The translations under genes and the position numbers were made by a program. From contig NZ_BMNN01000007.1 in NCBI RefSeq assembly GCF_014646575.1, positions 51,266-115,265 on the forward strand: DNA of 64,000 bases, given 5' to 3'. This DNA comes from Halopseudomonas pertucinogena (GTDB taxonomy: Bacteria; Pseudomonadota; Gammaproteobacteria; Pseudomonadales; Pseudomonadaceae). Of this stretch, positions 1 through 10,160 are shown piece after piece (the stretch's first letter is position 1; every line of letters begins with the position of its first letter). The notes beneath the pieces were generated by a model. That model did no database searches. It saw only the letters and a program-made list of their open reading frames with translations, and had not been told where the DNA came from.

Positions 1-1930
1 GCCGCAGGCAGGCGGCCCGTTCGGCCACCGCGACCGCGTTCCAGCGGGGAAACGCCATTGCCGCCGCGTCCAGCGCCTGGGCTACCTGCTCCGGGCTGGC
101 CGAACGGACCTCGCCCACCTGCTGGCCACGGTCGAACGGGCTCACCACCGCATGGGAAGGGCCGGCGTCGGCGGTCACCGTGTCGGCGAGCAGCGGCGCG
201 CCCTGCCAGCGGTGCCTGTTCCAGGGCTCCAGGGCCTGGAGCAGGGGCTCGAGCTGGCTGTTGATGTTCAGGTTCAGGCCGCGCGAATTCGGGCGCTGGG
301 GGCCGTAGATATCCTGCGGCAGGGGGATGCTGGTGTTGCGGTACTGGATCTTGCCGGCAAGCGCTTCCAGCGGATGCTGGCACAGCTGGGCCACCGGCAC
401 GTCCTCATCCACCAGCTGGTGCACGAAGGACGAGTTGGCACCGTTCTCCAGCAGCCGTCGCACCAGATAGGGGAGCAGATCCTTGTGCGCGCCCACCGGG
501 GCGTAGATGCGGCAGTAACTGCCGGCGGGCGCCAGTTGCAGCGCCTCGTTGTACAGAGCCTCGCCCATGCCGTGCAGGCGCTGGAACTCGATGGGGCGGT
601 CGCCGGCCATGTCCAGCAGGCTGACGACGGTATGGGCATTGTGGGTGGCGAACTGGGGCAGCAGGCGGCCGCGGGCGCTGTCGGACAGCAGGTAGCGGGC
701 ACAGGCCAGATAGGAGATGTCGGTATTGGCCTTGCGGGTGAACACGGGGTAGCCGGCCAGCCCCTCGATCTGGGCCAGCTTGATTTCGGTATCCCAGTAG
801 GCCCCCTTGACCAGGCGCACCGGAATGGTGTCGCCCTGTTCGTCAGCCAGCCGGGTCAGCCAGTGCAGCACCGGCAGCGACCGTTTGGAATAGGCCTGTA
901 CCACCATGCCCAGCTTGCCCCAGCCCCGGGCATGCTGGCGATAGACCTGCTCCAGCAGTTCCAGCGAGATCTCCAGCCGGTCCGCCTCTTCCGCATCCAG
1001 GGTAATGGCCACGTCCAGTTCACGGGCTCGATCCACCAGCTGGCCGAGGCTGGCACCCAGCTCTTTCAGTACCCGCGTGCGCTGGCTGCGCTCATAGCGC
1101 GGGTGCAGGGCGGAGAGCTTGACGGAGATGGATGGCGGTGGAGCGCTCGCCTTCGCCGTGGAACGAGCCTCGCCGACCCGCTCGATGGCGTCCAGATAGG
1201 CAGCCAGGTAGCGGCGGGCGTCCTCGGCGGTGCGGGCGGCCTCGCCGAGCATGTCGAAGGAATAGGTATAGCCCTGTCTGAGCATGGCTTTGCCGTTGCG
1301 CAATGCCTCGGGCAGCGTGCGGCCCAGCACGAACTGGTAGCCCATCAGTTTCATTGCATGGGACATCACCTGGCGTACCACCGGTTCGCCCAGTCGGCTG
1401 ACCAGCCGATTGAACACGGGCAGCGGCTGGTTGTCCCGCGGGTCCATCTTCACCAGCCCGCCGGTGAGCATCAGTCCCCAGGTGGAGGCGTTGACCAGCA
1501 GCGAGTCGCTCTGGCCCAGGTGGCTCTTCCAGTCCGCCACCGACAGCTTGTCGCGGATCAGCGCTTCGGCAGTGCGCGAATCGGGTACCCGCAACAAGGC
1601 TTCGGCCAGGCACATCAGCAGCACCCCTTCACGGGTGTCCAGACTGTATTGCTGCAGCAGCCGGTCGAGACTGTCACTGGCATCACCCTGGCGGCGGACC
1701 CGCTCGACCAGTTCGGCGGTGCGCTGTTCCAGCCGCCTCACATCCTCCGGCTGGTGGCCCAGCACCTTGATCAGCTCGGGCATCAGGCTGTTTTCATCGA
1801 CCATGTAATGCAGGCTGACCTGCCGGGCCAGCTGCGTCAGATCCAGCCGTTGCAGGTCGGGATGGAGCAGCGTCTGGGCGCTGCCGTGTTGTTGAACGTT
1901 CTGGTCGAACAGCGGGTGCAGCAATGCCAT
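1..1930 (-). CDS. putA: Bifunctional proline dehydrogenase / P5C dehydrogenase PutA (5' part, cut by window edge)
   Basis: Oxidises proline to glutamate in two steps, FAD-dependent proline dehydrogenase then NAD-dependent P5C dehydrogenase, at the inner membrane. About 643 codons are visible; the rest lies left of base 1. The proline dehydrogenase barrel shows SVKLSALHPRY (about residue 267), DAEEADRLE, RLVKGAYWD (about 370) and FATHNAHT (about 430), all typical of PutA. The aldehyde dehydrogenase part begins near residue 520. The ATG at 1930 has a GGGAG motif just upstream. The protein starts almost directly in the PutA arm region, with no ribbon-helix-helix DNA-binding domain, so it should be the bifunctional form and not an autorepressor. 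Identification is secure. Confidence 0.95.
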   Translation of the reverse strand, partial: MALLHPLFDQNVQQHGSAQTLLHPDLQRLDLTQLARQVSLHYMVDENSLMPELIKVLGHQPEDVRRLEQRTAELVERVRRQGDASDSLDRLLQQYSLDTREGVLLMCLAEALLRVPDSRTAEALIRDKLSVADWKSHLGQSDSLLVNASTWGLMLTGGLVKMDPRDNQPLPVFNRLVSRLGEPVVRQVMSHAMKLMGYQFVLGRTLPEALRNGKAMLRQGYTYSFDMLGEAARTAEDARRYLAAYLDAIERVGEARSTAKASAPPPSISVKLSALHPRYERSQRTRVLKELGASLGQLVDRARELDVAITLDAEEADRLEISLELLEQVYRQHARGWGKLGMVVQAYSKRSLPVLHWLTRLADEQGDTIPVRLVKGAYWDTEIKLAQIEGLAGYPVFTRKANTDISYLACARYLLSDSARGRLLPQFATHNAHTVVSLLDMAGDRPIEFQRLHGMGEALYNEALQLAPAGSYCRIYAPVGAHKDLLPYLVRRLLENGANSSFVHQLVDEDVPVAQLCQHPLEALAGKIQYRNTSIPLPQDIYGPQRPNSRGLNLNINSQLEPLLQALEPWNRHRWQGAPLLADTVTADAGPSHAVVSPFDRGQQVGEVRSASPEQVAQALDAAAMAFPRWNAVAVAERAACLR

Positions 1931-2051
1931 GGCGTACTCCCGGCGAGAATGGCAGCAGGCCCGGAGGATGGTAAAGCAAGGTCAGCGGGGGCGGCTGCCT
2001 GAGTCAGCAGTCAATATAGTTGACAATCCGCCGGTCTGCGCCAGCTGTGGG

Positions 2052-2510
2052 CTAATCGATGGTGTCGAGTGTGGGTATGTCCAGGAAGCCGAGTACGGCC
2101 TCCCGGGCGCGCAACTCGGTGATGCTGCCGTCGGCGTCGTGGCTGACCACCATTGATCGGGTGACCTGCATCTGCTGCAGGCGTTCGGCAGGCAGGCCGC
2201 TGAGGCGGGCCAGCGTCTCGTCCGGCAGCCCGTCGCGGCGCTGGCGGCGCTCCACGGCAAAACGGCGCTGGTTGTAGCGTGCCCACAGCACCAGCAGCAT
2301 GGCGTTGATCAGCGCAATCAGCAGATACATGCTGATGGTGCTGACGTTCAGCGCCAGAGGTCGGGCGCCGGCATCAGGCTGCGCCTGCAGGACATTGATC
2401 AGGCCCTGGCAGACCAGCCAGCCGAAGCCGATCCAGGCGAGCAGAGTGAACAGGGTGTCCAGCAGCCTGGGCAGTATCCGTCGCTCGGTGCAGATCAGTG
2501 GATGACTCAT
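2052..2510 (-). CDS. pgaD: PgaD, small inner-membrane subunit of the PNAG synthase
   Basis: 152-residue protein, last gene of pgaABCD. In E. coli, PgaD binds PgaC and is needed for poly-beta-1,6-N-acetylglucosamine synthesis under c-di-GMP control. Two hydrophobic segments are visible (about residues 14-39 and 52-72), followed by a basic cytoplasmic tail ([14 protein letters not shown]), matching the PgaD layout. The start chosen is the ATG at 2510, which overlaps the pgaC stop by 4 nt (ATGA), implying translational coupling; the open frame continues upstream inside pgaC, but that would be in the wrong frame context. Family assignment rests on topology and position because PgaD sequences diverge quickly. 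Confidence 0.85.
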   Translation of the reverse strand: MSHPLICTERRILPRLLDTLFTLLAWIGFGWLVCQGLINVLQAQPDAGARPLALNVSTISMYLLIALINAMLLVLWARYNQRRFAVERRQRRDGLPDETLARLSGLPAERLQQMQVTRSMVVSHDADGSITELRAREAVLGFLDIPTLDTID

Positions 2511-3841
2511 CGGGTGATCCTCCCTATGCCGCGGTCGGGACTGACCCAGCGCGCGCGTTGGTTCTGACGTTTGAGCATGACTCTGGTGAAGCCCACGATG
2601 GTGGTGAACAGGCTCAGCATCCAGTACACCACCGGGAACCAGATGACCCAGAACAGCGAGCGGCCGAGGTTTTTCTCGTAGCGCCGCTCGATCAGCAGAC
2701 TCACGGCGAACTGCAGCAGACAGACGACACCGAGCAGCAGGCCGGTGAAGGCGGGCGGGATGACCTGCAGGACCGTCAGGTTGTCCGGCAGCGTCACGAA
2801 CTGGCCGATCAGGTAGAGGATCAGACTGAAGCCGTAGGCGAAGGCCCAGGCTGCGGACAGGCAGAATTCGATGATCAGCGGCCACATGCGCCGGTTACGC
2901 CAGATCCAGATGTTGCGAATGTGCTTGAGGAACACCTCGGCGCCGCCCTGCGCCCAGCGCAGCCGCTGCTTCCACAGCCCGCGCAGGGTTTCCGGCATCA
3001 GGATCCAGCACAGCCCGCGGGGCTCGAAGAAGATCGCCCAGTGCTGGCGTTGCAGCTTCCAGCTGATGTCGATGTCTTCGGTGGCCATCTCGGGACTCCA
3101 GAAGCCGACCTCCGCTAGCGCCCGCTTGCGAAACGAGGCAATGACGCCGGAGACGGTGAATACCTGGCCATATACCCGCTGGGTCCGCTTGATCAGGCCG
3201 ATGATCGAGGAAAACTCGCCCACCTGCACCCGGCCCACCAGGGTCGAGCGGGTACGTACCCGCGGATTGCCGGTTACCGCGCCGACCCGCGGGTTATCGA
3301 GCAGCGGCGCCACCATGTAGGCCACGGTGTCCTGCTCGAGCATGGCGTCCCCGTCGATGCAGACCAGCAGGTCGCTGCGGGCAGCCAGGGCGCCGGTGTT
3401 CAGGGCGATCGCCTTGCCCTGGTTGGCGGCAAGATGAATGACCCGCAGACGGGGATGCTCCAGGGCCAGCTGATCCAGTACCTCGCCGGTGTTGTCTGAC
3501 GAGCCGTCATTTACCGCGATGACCTCGATGTTCCGGTAGCGCTGGGCCAGTGCCGCGCCGATGGTTTCGCGGACGTTCACGCCCTCGTTGAAGCAGGGCA
3601 CCAGGATCGATACCAGCGGGTTGCCGATCAGCTCTGGCGGAGCGACATCCTCGCCCCAGGGCCAGTGCCGCTCGCGATGGGCCCAGAAGTACAGGCCGCC
3701 GATGATCCACAGCCCGGACATGAACAGCGGCCAGAAGAACACGAAGTTGAGTATCACATCGGCGGTGAACAGCGCGGCGGCGCCGAGCGGCAGGCCCAGC
3801 ATCAGGCACAGCACCAGCAGGGCGAACAGGCGATCAGTCAT
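2507..3841 (-). CDS. pgaC: PgaC, poly-beta-1,6-N-acetyl-D-glucosamine synthase (GT2)
   Basis: 444-residue processive family 2 glycosyltransferase that polymerises UDP-GlcNAc at the inner membrane. Two N-terminal membrane helices (about 5-25 and 30-54) precede the catalytic domain. That domain shows [27 protein letters not shown] (the DxD-type metal site), ATEDIDISW and the processivity motif QRLRW. Further membrane helices follow towards the C terminus. Length agrees with E. coli PgaC (about 440). The gene overlaps pgaB by 8 nt and pgaD by 4 nt, so the operon is tightly coupled. Confidence 0.95.
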   Translation of the reverse strand: MTDRLFALLVLCLMLGLPLGAAALFTADVILNFVFFWPLFMSGLWIIGGLYFWAHRERHWPWGEDVAPPELIGNPLVSILVPCFNEGVNVRETIGAALAQRYRNIEVIAVNDGSSDNTGEVLDQLALEHPRLRVIHLAANQGKAIALNTGALAARSDLLVCIDGDAMLEQDTVAYMVAPLLDNPRVGAVTGNPRVRTRSTLVGRVQVGEFSSIIGLIKRTQRVYGQVFTVSGVIASFRKRALAEVGFWSPEMATEDIDISWKLQRQHWAIFFEPRGLCWILMPETLRGLWKQRLRWAQGGAEVFLKHIRNIWIWRNRRMWPLIIEFCLSAAWAFAYGFSLILYLIGQFVTLPDNLTVLQVIPPAFTGLLLGVVCLLQFAVSLLIERRYEKNLGRSLFWVIWFPVVYWMLSLFTTIVGFTRVMLKRQNQRARWVSPDRGIGRITR

Positions 3842-5840
3842 GGTCGGGATACCAGTAGGAGGAGAACCCGGGGCGGATGGTCTTCAGGTCGGGATGGTTC
3901 GCGGGGAAATCATCCGGGTAGTAGCCGAAGTGGCGGGCGCCGCTGATCTGCAGCTGGTACATCCAGTCCAGCAGTTGCCGCGGGGGAATCTGCCGGTGAT
4001 TGCCATCCTTGCGCCAGTCCATTGCCTGAAGCTCGAACAGCACCCGGTCCCGCGCGCCCGGATGGGCCAGCGCGGTTCTGACCAGCCGGTCCAGCCAGCG
4101 CTTGCTGTGTTGTTCCGGGATGCCTTCCATCAGCGGCATGGCCATCACCGCTGTCCAGTCGTAGGCCTGCAGGAAGTCCTCGAAGTTCTGGGCGAACCAC
4201 TCCTCCGAACCGGGTTCCAGCAGCGGCATTGCATAGATGTTGCGCGCGGTGCTGATCTGCGGCCCGCGGATGGCCCGTACGGCCTCGGTCAGCTCCAGGG
4301 TGAAGTCGGTCAGGTAACGGGATTTGTAGCGGCTCCAGGCCTGCAGCTGTTCCGGCGAATCGCGGATTTCGCCGATATCCCGGGGAAAGCCGGCGGCTTC
4401 ATAGGCAGCCAGGGCGTCATCGCCGGCATCCTCGAAGTCGGACAGCAGGGCATCGTCATGGAACAGGATGCCCTGGAAGGACGCTCGCTGGGCCAGATCC
4501 TGGTAGATTTCGGTGATCTGCCGGCGGGCCACCGGGCTCCAGGGTGACAGGCGGCTGTACTGCTCAGCGTCCTGGTGGATGCCATCAGCGGACCAGCGCT
4601 GCACCCGGGGTATGGACGGCGCCAGGTCGAAGGCCAGCACCGGCATCCAGGCATAGACCCGGGCATCGGCACGGGTCCTCAGCTGCCAGGAGACGAAATT
4701 GAACAGGTCGGCCCGCATGGGCAGCCAGCGGTTGGGGAAGTACAGCTCGCGCACGGTGCCGTCGCCCTCCGGGTCGGCATAGGCCTGCAGGAATACGTGG
4801 GAAATCCGCATGTCATGTACCCGCTGGATCAGCGTGTCGATATTCCGGCGCTGTTGACCGGGATCCTCGTCATAGACGTAATCCAGATCAATGTGCATGA
4901 CCCGCACTGCCGGCTGTTCCTCGAACCGCGTCACCTGGCGGGCAAAGTCATCGATGTCCGGGTTGCCCGAGATCAGCAGCCGCGGAATGCTGCTCAGGTC
5001 CTCGGTGCTGGCCAGCCCCGGTTCCAGGGTAAAGGCCATTTCGTAGCCATGCTCGCGGATAACCGAAAGCGCCGTGCCGCTGGCGGCGCCATAGGGCCAG
5101 ACCCAGGCGACCGGCGCCTTGCCGGTGACCTCGGTGAGCTTGTCGGTGATCCGGCGCACATCGGCGGCGATGCGCTGGTGAAAAGCCTCGGTGCTTTCGT
5201 AGGTCCCTGTGGCGGGGTCATAGAACCGACTGGCTGCCACCGGTTGGCGGCTGCCCTGGGGGTTGGCCTGCACACCGAAGTGCATGTCCCAGGTATGCGA
5301 GCCGATTTCCACCAGCGGTGAGTCCTTCAGCTCAGCCACCGCCTGCCAGTCGGCAAAGCGTTCGCGCTCGGTCGGCAACCCGCCGAAGTCCACCATCTCG
5401 TCTGCCGGGGTGTCCACCCATTTGCCTACCGGGGCCCACAGTGCGGGCCAGTCATAGGCCCTGAGCAAGGGGTAGACGCGGTTGACGAAGCTGCTGAAGC
5501 CATCATCGAAGCTCAGCAGCACGGCCTTTTCCGGCAGTTCGCGACCGCCCCTGTGGGCTTCGAGGATCTGCTGCACGCTGACCGGGTTGTACCCGTTATT
5601 ACGCAGCCAGGCGATCTGTTCGTTCAGTGCGCTGGTGCGCACCGACAGATAGCGTTCGTCGGCCGCATCGTCTTCCACCTCGTGGTAGCAGAGCGCCAGA
5701 AAGTGGTTCTTCGGCCAGGGCTTTTCCGAGTTCTGCGCCGGTCGCTGCTGGGGCGGAACGAACTCCACCGGCTGGGCGGCTGCCAGTGCCGCGCCCAAGG
5801 CCAGTGCTGCTGCCAGAACCATGGATAGGTATCTTTTCAT
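3834..5840 (-). CDS. pgaB: PgaB, PNAG N-deacetylase with C-terminal glycoside hydrolase-like domain
   Basis: 668-residue periplasmic enzyme that partly deacetylates poly-GlcNAc so that it can be exported. The N-terminal deacetylase domain (about 45-290) shows LCYHEVEDD and the metal-binding SFDDGFSSF motif; the C-terminal half is the PgaB hydrolase domain ([23 protein letters not shown]). A classical signal peptide is present, but I see no lipobox cysteine, whereas E. coli PgaB is an outer-membrane lipoprotein. The protein may therefore be soluble in the periplasm or tethered by its uncleaved helix. It lies 8 nt downstream of pgaA and overlaps pgaC by 8 nt. Confidence 0.93.
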   Translation of the reverse strand: MKRYLSMVLAAALALGAALAAAQPVEFVPPQQRPAQNSEKPWPKNHFLALCYHEVEDDAADERYLSVRTSALNEQIAWLRNNGYNPVSVQQILEAHRGGRELPEKAVLLSFDDGFSSFVNRVYPLLRAYDWPALWAPVGKWVDTPADEMVDFGGLPTERERFADWQAVAELKDSPLVEIGSHTWDMHFGVQANPQGSRQPVAASRFYDPATGTYESTEAFHQRIAADVRRITDKLTEVTGKAPVAWVWPYGAASGTALSVIREHGYEMAFTLEPGLASTEDLSSIPRLLISGNPDIDDFARQVTRFEEQPAVRVMHIDLDYVYDEDPGQQRRNIDTLIQRVHDMRISHVFLQAYADPEGDGTVRELYFPNRWLPMRADLFNFVSWQLRTRADARVYAWMPVLAFDLAPSIPRVQRWSADGIHQDAEQYSRLSPWSPVARRQITEIYQDLAQRASFQGILFHDDALLSDFEDAGDDALAAYEAAGFPRDIGEIRDSPEQLQAWSRYKSRYLTDFTLELTEAVRAIRGPQISTARNIYAMPLLEPGSEEWFAQNFEDFLQAYDWTAVMAMPLMEGIPEQHSKRWLDRLVRTALAHPGARDRVLFELQAMDWRKDGNHRQIPPRQLLDWMYQLQISGARHFGYYPDDFPANHPDLKTIRPGFSSYWYPDHD

Positions 5841-5848
5841 CGTGGTTC

Positions 5849-8305
5849 TCAGAATCGGTAGTTCAAGTCGAAGACCAGGCTCAGGTCGTGTTCCTGGTCG
5901 CCGTCATAGGGTTGCCGGCCCCAGATCAGCATGGCGCCGAGGTCGAGCACCTGGTTGGCGGCATAGCGCTGGCCGTAGCCGGCGGTGGCGCTCATGCCGC
6001 CGCCTTCGCCGCGCTGCCGGTAATACCCTGCGCCCAGCAGGAATTGCTGGCGCCAGAGGGTGTCGTAATAGCGATGCAGGACATGGTCGGCCAGCAGCGA
6101 TGGGGCCAGATGGATATCCCGGCGGGGGCTGTAATAGGGACCATCCTGACTGCTGTTGGTACTTGCGCCGAGGTAAGGCTGCAGATCCAGCGTCAGATAA
6201 GGGTGGGTGTACAGCCGCTCCTTGCCGCTGATGGCGTAATTCATGCGCCGGTTGCCATCGGAAAACCGGCTGGTCGATACCCCCAGGGTGTATTCGCGCA
6301 TTTCGTTCTGGTACCAGCGCAGGTAGCCCCCTGCCTGGTTGGAGGTAACGCCGCTGCGAATGGCGCGCAGCGGGGTGTCCCGTGACAGCCGCTCCAGGTC
6401 GGTGCCCACCCGCCAGTGGTCATCGAACTCATGCCAGTAGGAAAGGCGCACACCGGTCCTGTTGCCGCCCCGGGCGTTGTGGTTCGACAGCTCGAGTTCT
6501 GCCCAGTGGTCGCGGCGGCTGTATTCGACGCCCAGTGCCTGGATGCGCTGGCTGCCGTCGCCCTCCTCGAAGCGGCCGCGGCCATAATCGAAACCGATGA
6601 AGGGACGGTAATGCTCATGCTGCCGCGGGCCGTACAGCGCGGTGTGCAGATGCAGGTCATGGGAGCCGGTCTGCGGGTTGCCGGAGGAAATGCCCTTGCG
6701 TCCGGCCAGCCGCAGCTCGTTCATGTTCTCCACTTGATGGGCGCGCCTGAGCTGCCGGGTGGCCGGCTCGTCCGGGCTGCGCCGGCTGACATCCTCCACC
6801 AGCAGATCGAATTGCTGCCATTCGTGCAGCCGCTGGGCTACCCAGGCCTGTTCACGTTCCAGCGGCAGGCTGGTGGGTTGCTGCGCCTCGGCTATCTTCA
6901 GCTCGCGTTCGGCTGCACGGGGCAGGTCCCGTGCCAGCAGGGTTTCCGCGTGGTTGATCCGCAGCCCCATGTTGCCGGGGCCGTTGGCGCTCAGCTGCTG
7001 GTTATGGGCCTGGGCAAGATCCAGGCGGTTGATTTTCTGCAGGTAATGTCCGTACAGCACCTGGCCGGTCAGCCAGCGGTCATTGGGCTGCGGCGTGGGC
7101 GAGCCATGCAGATACCGATGGTAGGGCGCGTCGGCCTGGATCTCCTGCGCCAGCGCGCCGGCGGTCTGGATGCGCTCGCTTTCCAGTGCGGCAAAGAACA
7201 GTTCCTGGGCATCCTCAGGTTCCAGTTGCGAGGCGGGCGTTGCCGTGAGGAGCTCTTCCAGCAGCAGATAGGCCTGCTCGGCCTGGCGGTTGGACAGGTA
7301 GGCACTGGCTGCCCAGCGGCGGGCGTAGCGGGGCAGCTTCTGGCCATCTCTGGTCAATTGCTCGTACTCGCTGATCACCTCTTCGTGGCGATGGCGGGCG
7401 AGCAGGGCACCCAGCCGATCGATACGTGCCTGCAGCACTGCCTCTTCAGCTTCCGCCATGCCCTGCCATCGCTGCAGAAGCTCTGCGTAGCGGGCAAGGG
7501 CGCGGTCGGCAATCCGGTAGCGTTGTTCCTCGCTGCGGCTATCGGTGTGGGCCATGCGCACCAGCTCGGCAGCCTGGTCCAGTTCGAGACGGCGCCGCGT
7601 GGCCGGCTCCAGCGCCAGGCGGGACCCGATTTCCAGTGCCGGTGCCGATACTCGTGCGGCTGCCAGCGTATCCACCAGCATCAGTTCGGTATCCCGGGGT
7701 GGCGTACGCTGCGCCTCCCACAGCCGGGTCGCGGCAAACAGCTGATCCCATTCATTGCCATGCCCGCGCAGCACATAGGCGCGCACCTGACGGCTGAGAA
7801 GGTTGTCATGCTCGCGCACGAACAGCTCGGCCTGCTCCCGGGCAAGGGCATGGTTGCCGGCGTCCGCAAGGCTCATGATCCAGCCTGCGCGGGCATCCTG
7901 CAGGGCGGGGTTGCGCTGCAGGATCGCTTCCCACAGCAGCAGCGCGTTCTGCCATTGCTGCAGGTTGCGGTAGGACCGGGCCACCGCCAGCAGGCCGCGC
8001 TCAGGAAGCCTGTTGCGCGCGTCGGCGGGCAATTCTTCCCAGACCGTAATCACCTGAGGGTCATCCTCCGCCCAGTTGGCTACCTGCAGCCAGTCGGCCT
8101 GTCTGGCCGGGTCGAGCCTGTCCCGGTTATTGGCCAGCCAATCCAGCAACGGTGCGGAATCTCCCGCGCGGGCCCGCAGCACCAGGCTGTCGTACTCCGC
8201 CTGGGAAGCGCCGGCCGTGCCAGCAAGCAATGTGATGGCCAGCAACACGCCGGCCGAGCGCAAGGTGTGGCCGCAGGCTCTGAAAGGATAATCTCTGAAG
8301 GTCAT
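5849..8305 (-). CDS. pgaA: PgaA, outer-membrane PNAG export porin with periplasmic TPRs
   Basis: 818-residue first gene of the pga operon. After a signal peptide (cleavage near GTAGASQA) come about 500 residues of helical repeats with TPR character, thought to bind deacetylated polymer through PgaB. The C-terminal 300 residues alternate polar and hydrophobic residues as in a beta-barrel and end in NYRF, with the terminal Phe typical of outer-membrane proteins. Length matches E. coli PgaA (807). The 272 bp upstream (8306-8577) should hold the operon promoter, but I see no convincing -35/-10 pair or riboswitch there. Confidence 0.92.
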   Translation of the reverse strand: MTFRDYPFRACGHTLRSAGVLLAITLLAGTAGASQAEYDSLVLRARAGDSAPLLDWLANNRDRLDPARQADWLQVANWAEDDPQVITVWEELPADARNRLPERGLLAVARSYRNLQQWQNALLLWEAILQRNPALQDARAGWIMSLADAGNHALAREQAELFVREHDNLLSRQVRAYVLRGHGNEWDQLFAATRLWEAQRTPPRDTELMLVDTLAAARVSAPALEIGSRLALEPATRRRLELDQAAELVRMAHTDSRSEEQRYRIADRALARYAELLQRWQGMAEAEEAVLQARIDRLGALLARHRHEEVISEYEQLTRDGQKLPRYARRWAASAYLSNRQAEQAYLLLEELLTATPASQLEPEDAQELFFAALESERIQTAGALAQEIQADAPYHRYLHGSPTPQPNDRWLTGQVLYGHYLQKINRLDLAQAHNQQLSANGPGNMGLRINHAETLLARDLPRAAERELKIAEAQQPTSLPLEREQAWVAQRLHEWQQFDLLVEDVSRRSPDEPATRQLRRAHQVENMNELRLAGRKGISSGNPQTGSHDLHLHTALYGPRQHEHYRPFIGFDYGRGRFEEGDGSQRIQALGVEYSRRDHWAELELSNHNARGGNRTGVRLSYWHEFDDHWRVGTDLERLSRDTPLRAIRSGVTSNQAGGYLRWYQNEMREYTLGVSTSRFSDGNRRMNYAISGKERLYTHPYLTLDLQPYLGASTNSSQDGPYYSPRRDIHLAPSLLADHVLHRYYDTLWRQQFLLGAGYYRQRGEGGGMSATAGYGQRYAANQVLDLGAMLIWGRQPYDGDQEHDLSLVFDLNYRF

Positions 8306-8577
8306 GATCGCCTGTGTCTCGCCTGTCTGCGAAAGCGCACCGTTACTGGGTTTGCGGCTGATTGACAGGCCCCACAGGGCGGCGGGGTGAATGCCTCCTT
8401 GCAGTGACCCGGTAATCCATTCGTGATGTCAGCGTTCCGGTATCACCGGAAAGCCCGCTTCGTCAAAAATCAGACGAGCAGGGCTGAAAGTGTTGTGTTA
8501 TTGACGCGCCATGTTAAACAGCAAATCTGCAGACTGCAATGCCGGGCGATTGGCCGGTGATCGGAAAACAGAACGCG

Positions 8578-9279
8578 TCAGGCCACGTCTACCAGCACGA
8601 TTTCGCTGTCCTCACCGGCGCTCACCCGCAGTAGACGCTCGTCACGGATGGCCAGACCGTCACCGGCGTTGGCTGTCACTCCGTTGACTTCGATACGCCC
8701 CCGCGCGGGCACCATGTAGACCCTGCGGCCGGATGCCATGAAATATTCGGTGGCCTGGCCCCGGTTCAGGGTGGCGGCTGCGACTCGTGCGTCGGCGTGG
8801 ATCCGCAGCGCTTCGTCCTCATCGCCGTCGATGCCACTGGCCAGGGTCACAAAGGCACCGGCGCGGTCCCCCCGGGGAAACTGACGGGTGCCCCAGGACG
8901 GCGGCAGCCCCTTCTGGTCCGGCATTATCCAGATCTGGAACAGGCGGGTTTCCTGGTCTTCCAGATTGTATTCGCCGTGGGTGATACCTGTGCCCGCGCT
9001 CATTACCTGCACATCACCGGCTACGGTGCGACCCTGGTTGCCCAGATTGTCGACATGGGTGATTGCACCGCTGCGAACGTAGGTGATGATTTCCATATCC
9101 CGGTGCGGATGGGGCGGAAACCCCGACTGCGCCGCGATGATGTCGTCATTCCACACCCGCAGGCGGCCCCAGTGCATTCTGGCCGGATCGTAGTATTCGG
9201 CGAACGAGAAGTGATGGCGGGTTTCAAGCCAGCCGTGATGGGCGCCACCCAGCTGCTCGTATGGGCGTAATTCGATCAT
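8578..9279 (-). CDS. Pirin family protein
   Basis: 233-residue bicupin. Metal ligands of the pirin N-terminal cupin are visible: PPHPHRDMEIITYV (two His) and GTGITHGEYN (His and Glu). Some bacterial pirins have quercetin dioxygenase activity and others bind regulatory partners; the sequence does not say which applies here. The start chosen is the ATG at 9279 (MIELRPYEQLGG), preceded by AGGAAG at good distance; an upstream in-frame ATG at 9336 would add 19 residues without family similarity. It is divergent from wrbA, an arrangement compatible with a shared redox response. Confidence 0.88.
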   Translation of the reverse strand: MIELRPYEQLGGAHHGWLETRHHFSFAEYYDPARMHWGRLRVWNDDIIAAQSGFPPHPHRDMEIITYVRSGAITHVDNLGNQGRTVAGDVQVMSAGTGITHGEYNLEDQETRLFQIWIMPDQKGLPPSWGTRQFPRGDRAGAFVTLASGIDGDEDEALRIHADARVAAATLNRGQATEYFMASGRRVYMVPARGRIEVNGVTANAGDGLAIRDERLLRVSAGEDSEIVLVDVA

Positions 9280-9525
9280 GGATGTCTTCCTCTGTGCCGA
9301 CCCCCGCTGCGGGGATCCCATACCCGTATGATCCATCAGTTCAGAGCGCGCTAAAAGCGCATAAATCCCGACAAAATGATCAGTTTAATTGATGGATGGT
9401 GGCGCGCAGGAAGATCCGCGCGGGTGAACTATTCTCAGTGTTCAACTTCAGGACAAACCCTGGTGGGGCCAGCTGCCAGCCCAGCCAGGCACCCACCAGA
9501 TCTGCTCAACAGAGGAGCCCAGCTG

Positions 9526-10125
9526 ATGACCAAGCTACTTGTGCTCTACCATTCGATGTACGGCCATATCGAAACCATGGCGCAGAAGGTGGCCGAAGGG
9601 GCCGCCAGCGTGTCCGGGGTGGATGTGACCATCAAGCGCGTGCCGGAAACCATGCCGGCGGAGGCGTTCGCCAAGGCTGGCGGCAAGACGGATCAGGCCG
9701 CTGAAGTCGCCGCGCCGGCAGAACTGGCCGACTACGACGCGATCATCATCGGCACGCCGACCCGCTTCGGCAACATGTCCGGACAGATGCGCAACTTCCT
9801 TGACCAGACCGGCGGCCTGTGGGCCAAGGGCGCCCTGGCCGGCAAGGTCGCCAGCGTCTTCACCTCCACCGGCACGGGCGGCGGGGAGGAGATGACCATC
9901 ACCTCCACCTGGACGACGCTGGCCCACCATGGCATGGTCATCGTGCCCATTGGCTATACCAACCCGGCCCTGTTCGACATTTCGGAGGTCCGCGGGGGTA
10001 CGCCGTATGGCGCATCCACTATCGCGGGAGGGGACGGCTCCCGTCAGCCAAGCGCCAGCGAACTGGATATTGCCCGCCATCAGGGTGAAATGGTCGCCAG
10101 GCTGGCAGTCAAGCTCAAGGCCTGA
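9526..10125 (+). CDS. wrbA: NAD(P)H:quinone oxidoreductase, WrbA type
   Basis: 199-residue FMN flavodoxin-like enzyme that reduces quinones by two electrons and avoids semiquinones. Visible family features are the N-terminal [15 protein letters not shown] phosphate loop, [19 protein letters not shown] and the [10 protein letters not shown] segment. The start is the ATG at 9526, preceded by AGAGGAG; this gives the usual WrbA length (198-200). A longer frame from 9376 has no similarity to the family. The gene is convergent with the hydroquinone reductase gene that follows. Confidence 0.95.
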   Translation: MTKLLVLYHSMYGHIETMAQKVAEGAASVSGVDVTIKRVPETMPAEAFAKAGGKTDQAAEVAAPAELADYDAIIIGTPTRFGNMSGQMRNFLDQTGGLWAKGALAGKVASVFTSTGTGGGEEMTITSTWTTLAHHGMVIVPIGYTNPALFDISEVRGGTPYGASTIAGGDGSRQPSASELDIARHQGEMVARLAVKLKA

Positions 10126-10160
10126 CCTGTCCGGGGCGCGGCCTCCCTGCCGCGGCGGGA

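Noticed and set aside
1..1930. putA as a pseudogene
   Set aside because: The reading frame is intact through to the window edge; it only appears broken because the 3' part lies outside.
6416..8365. 649-codon open frame on the plus strand
   Set aside because: Antisense shadow of pgaA with low-complexity, Gln/Gly/Leu-rich translation.
9331..9397. Inverted ATCCATCA/TGATGGAT between pirin and wrbA
   Set aside because: 8-bp arms 51 bp apart are expected by chance and no regulator gene is adjacent.
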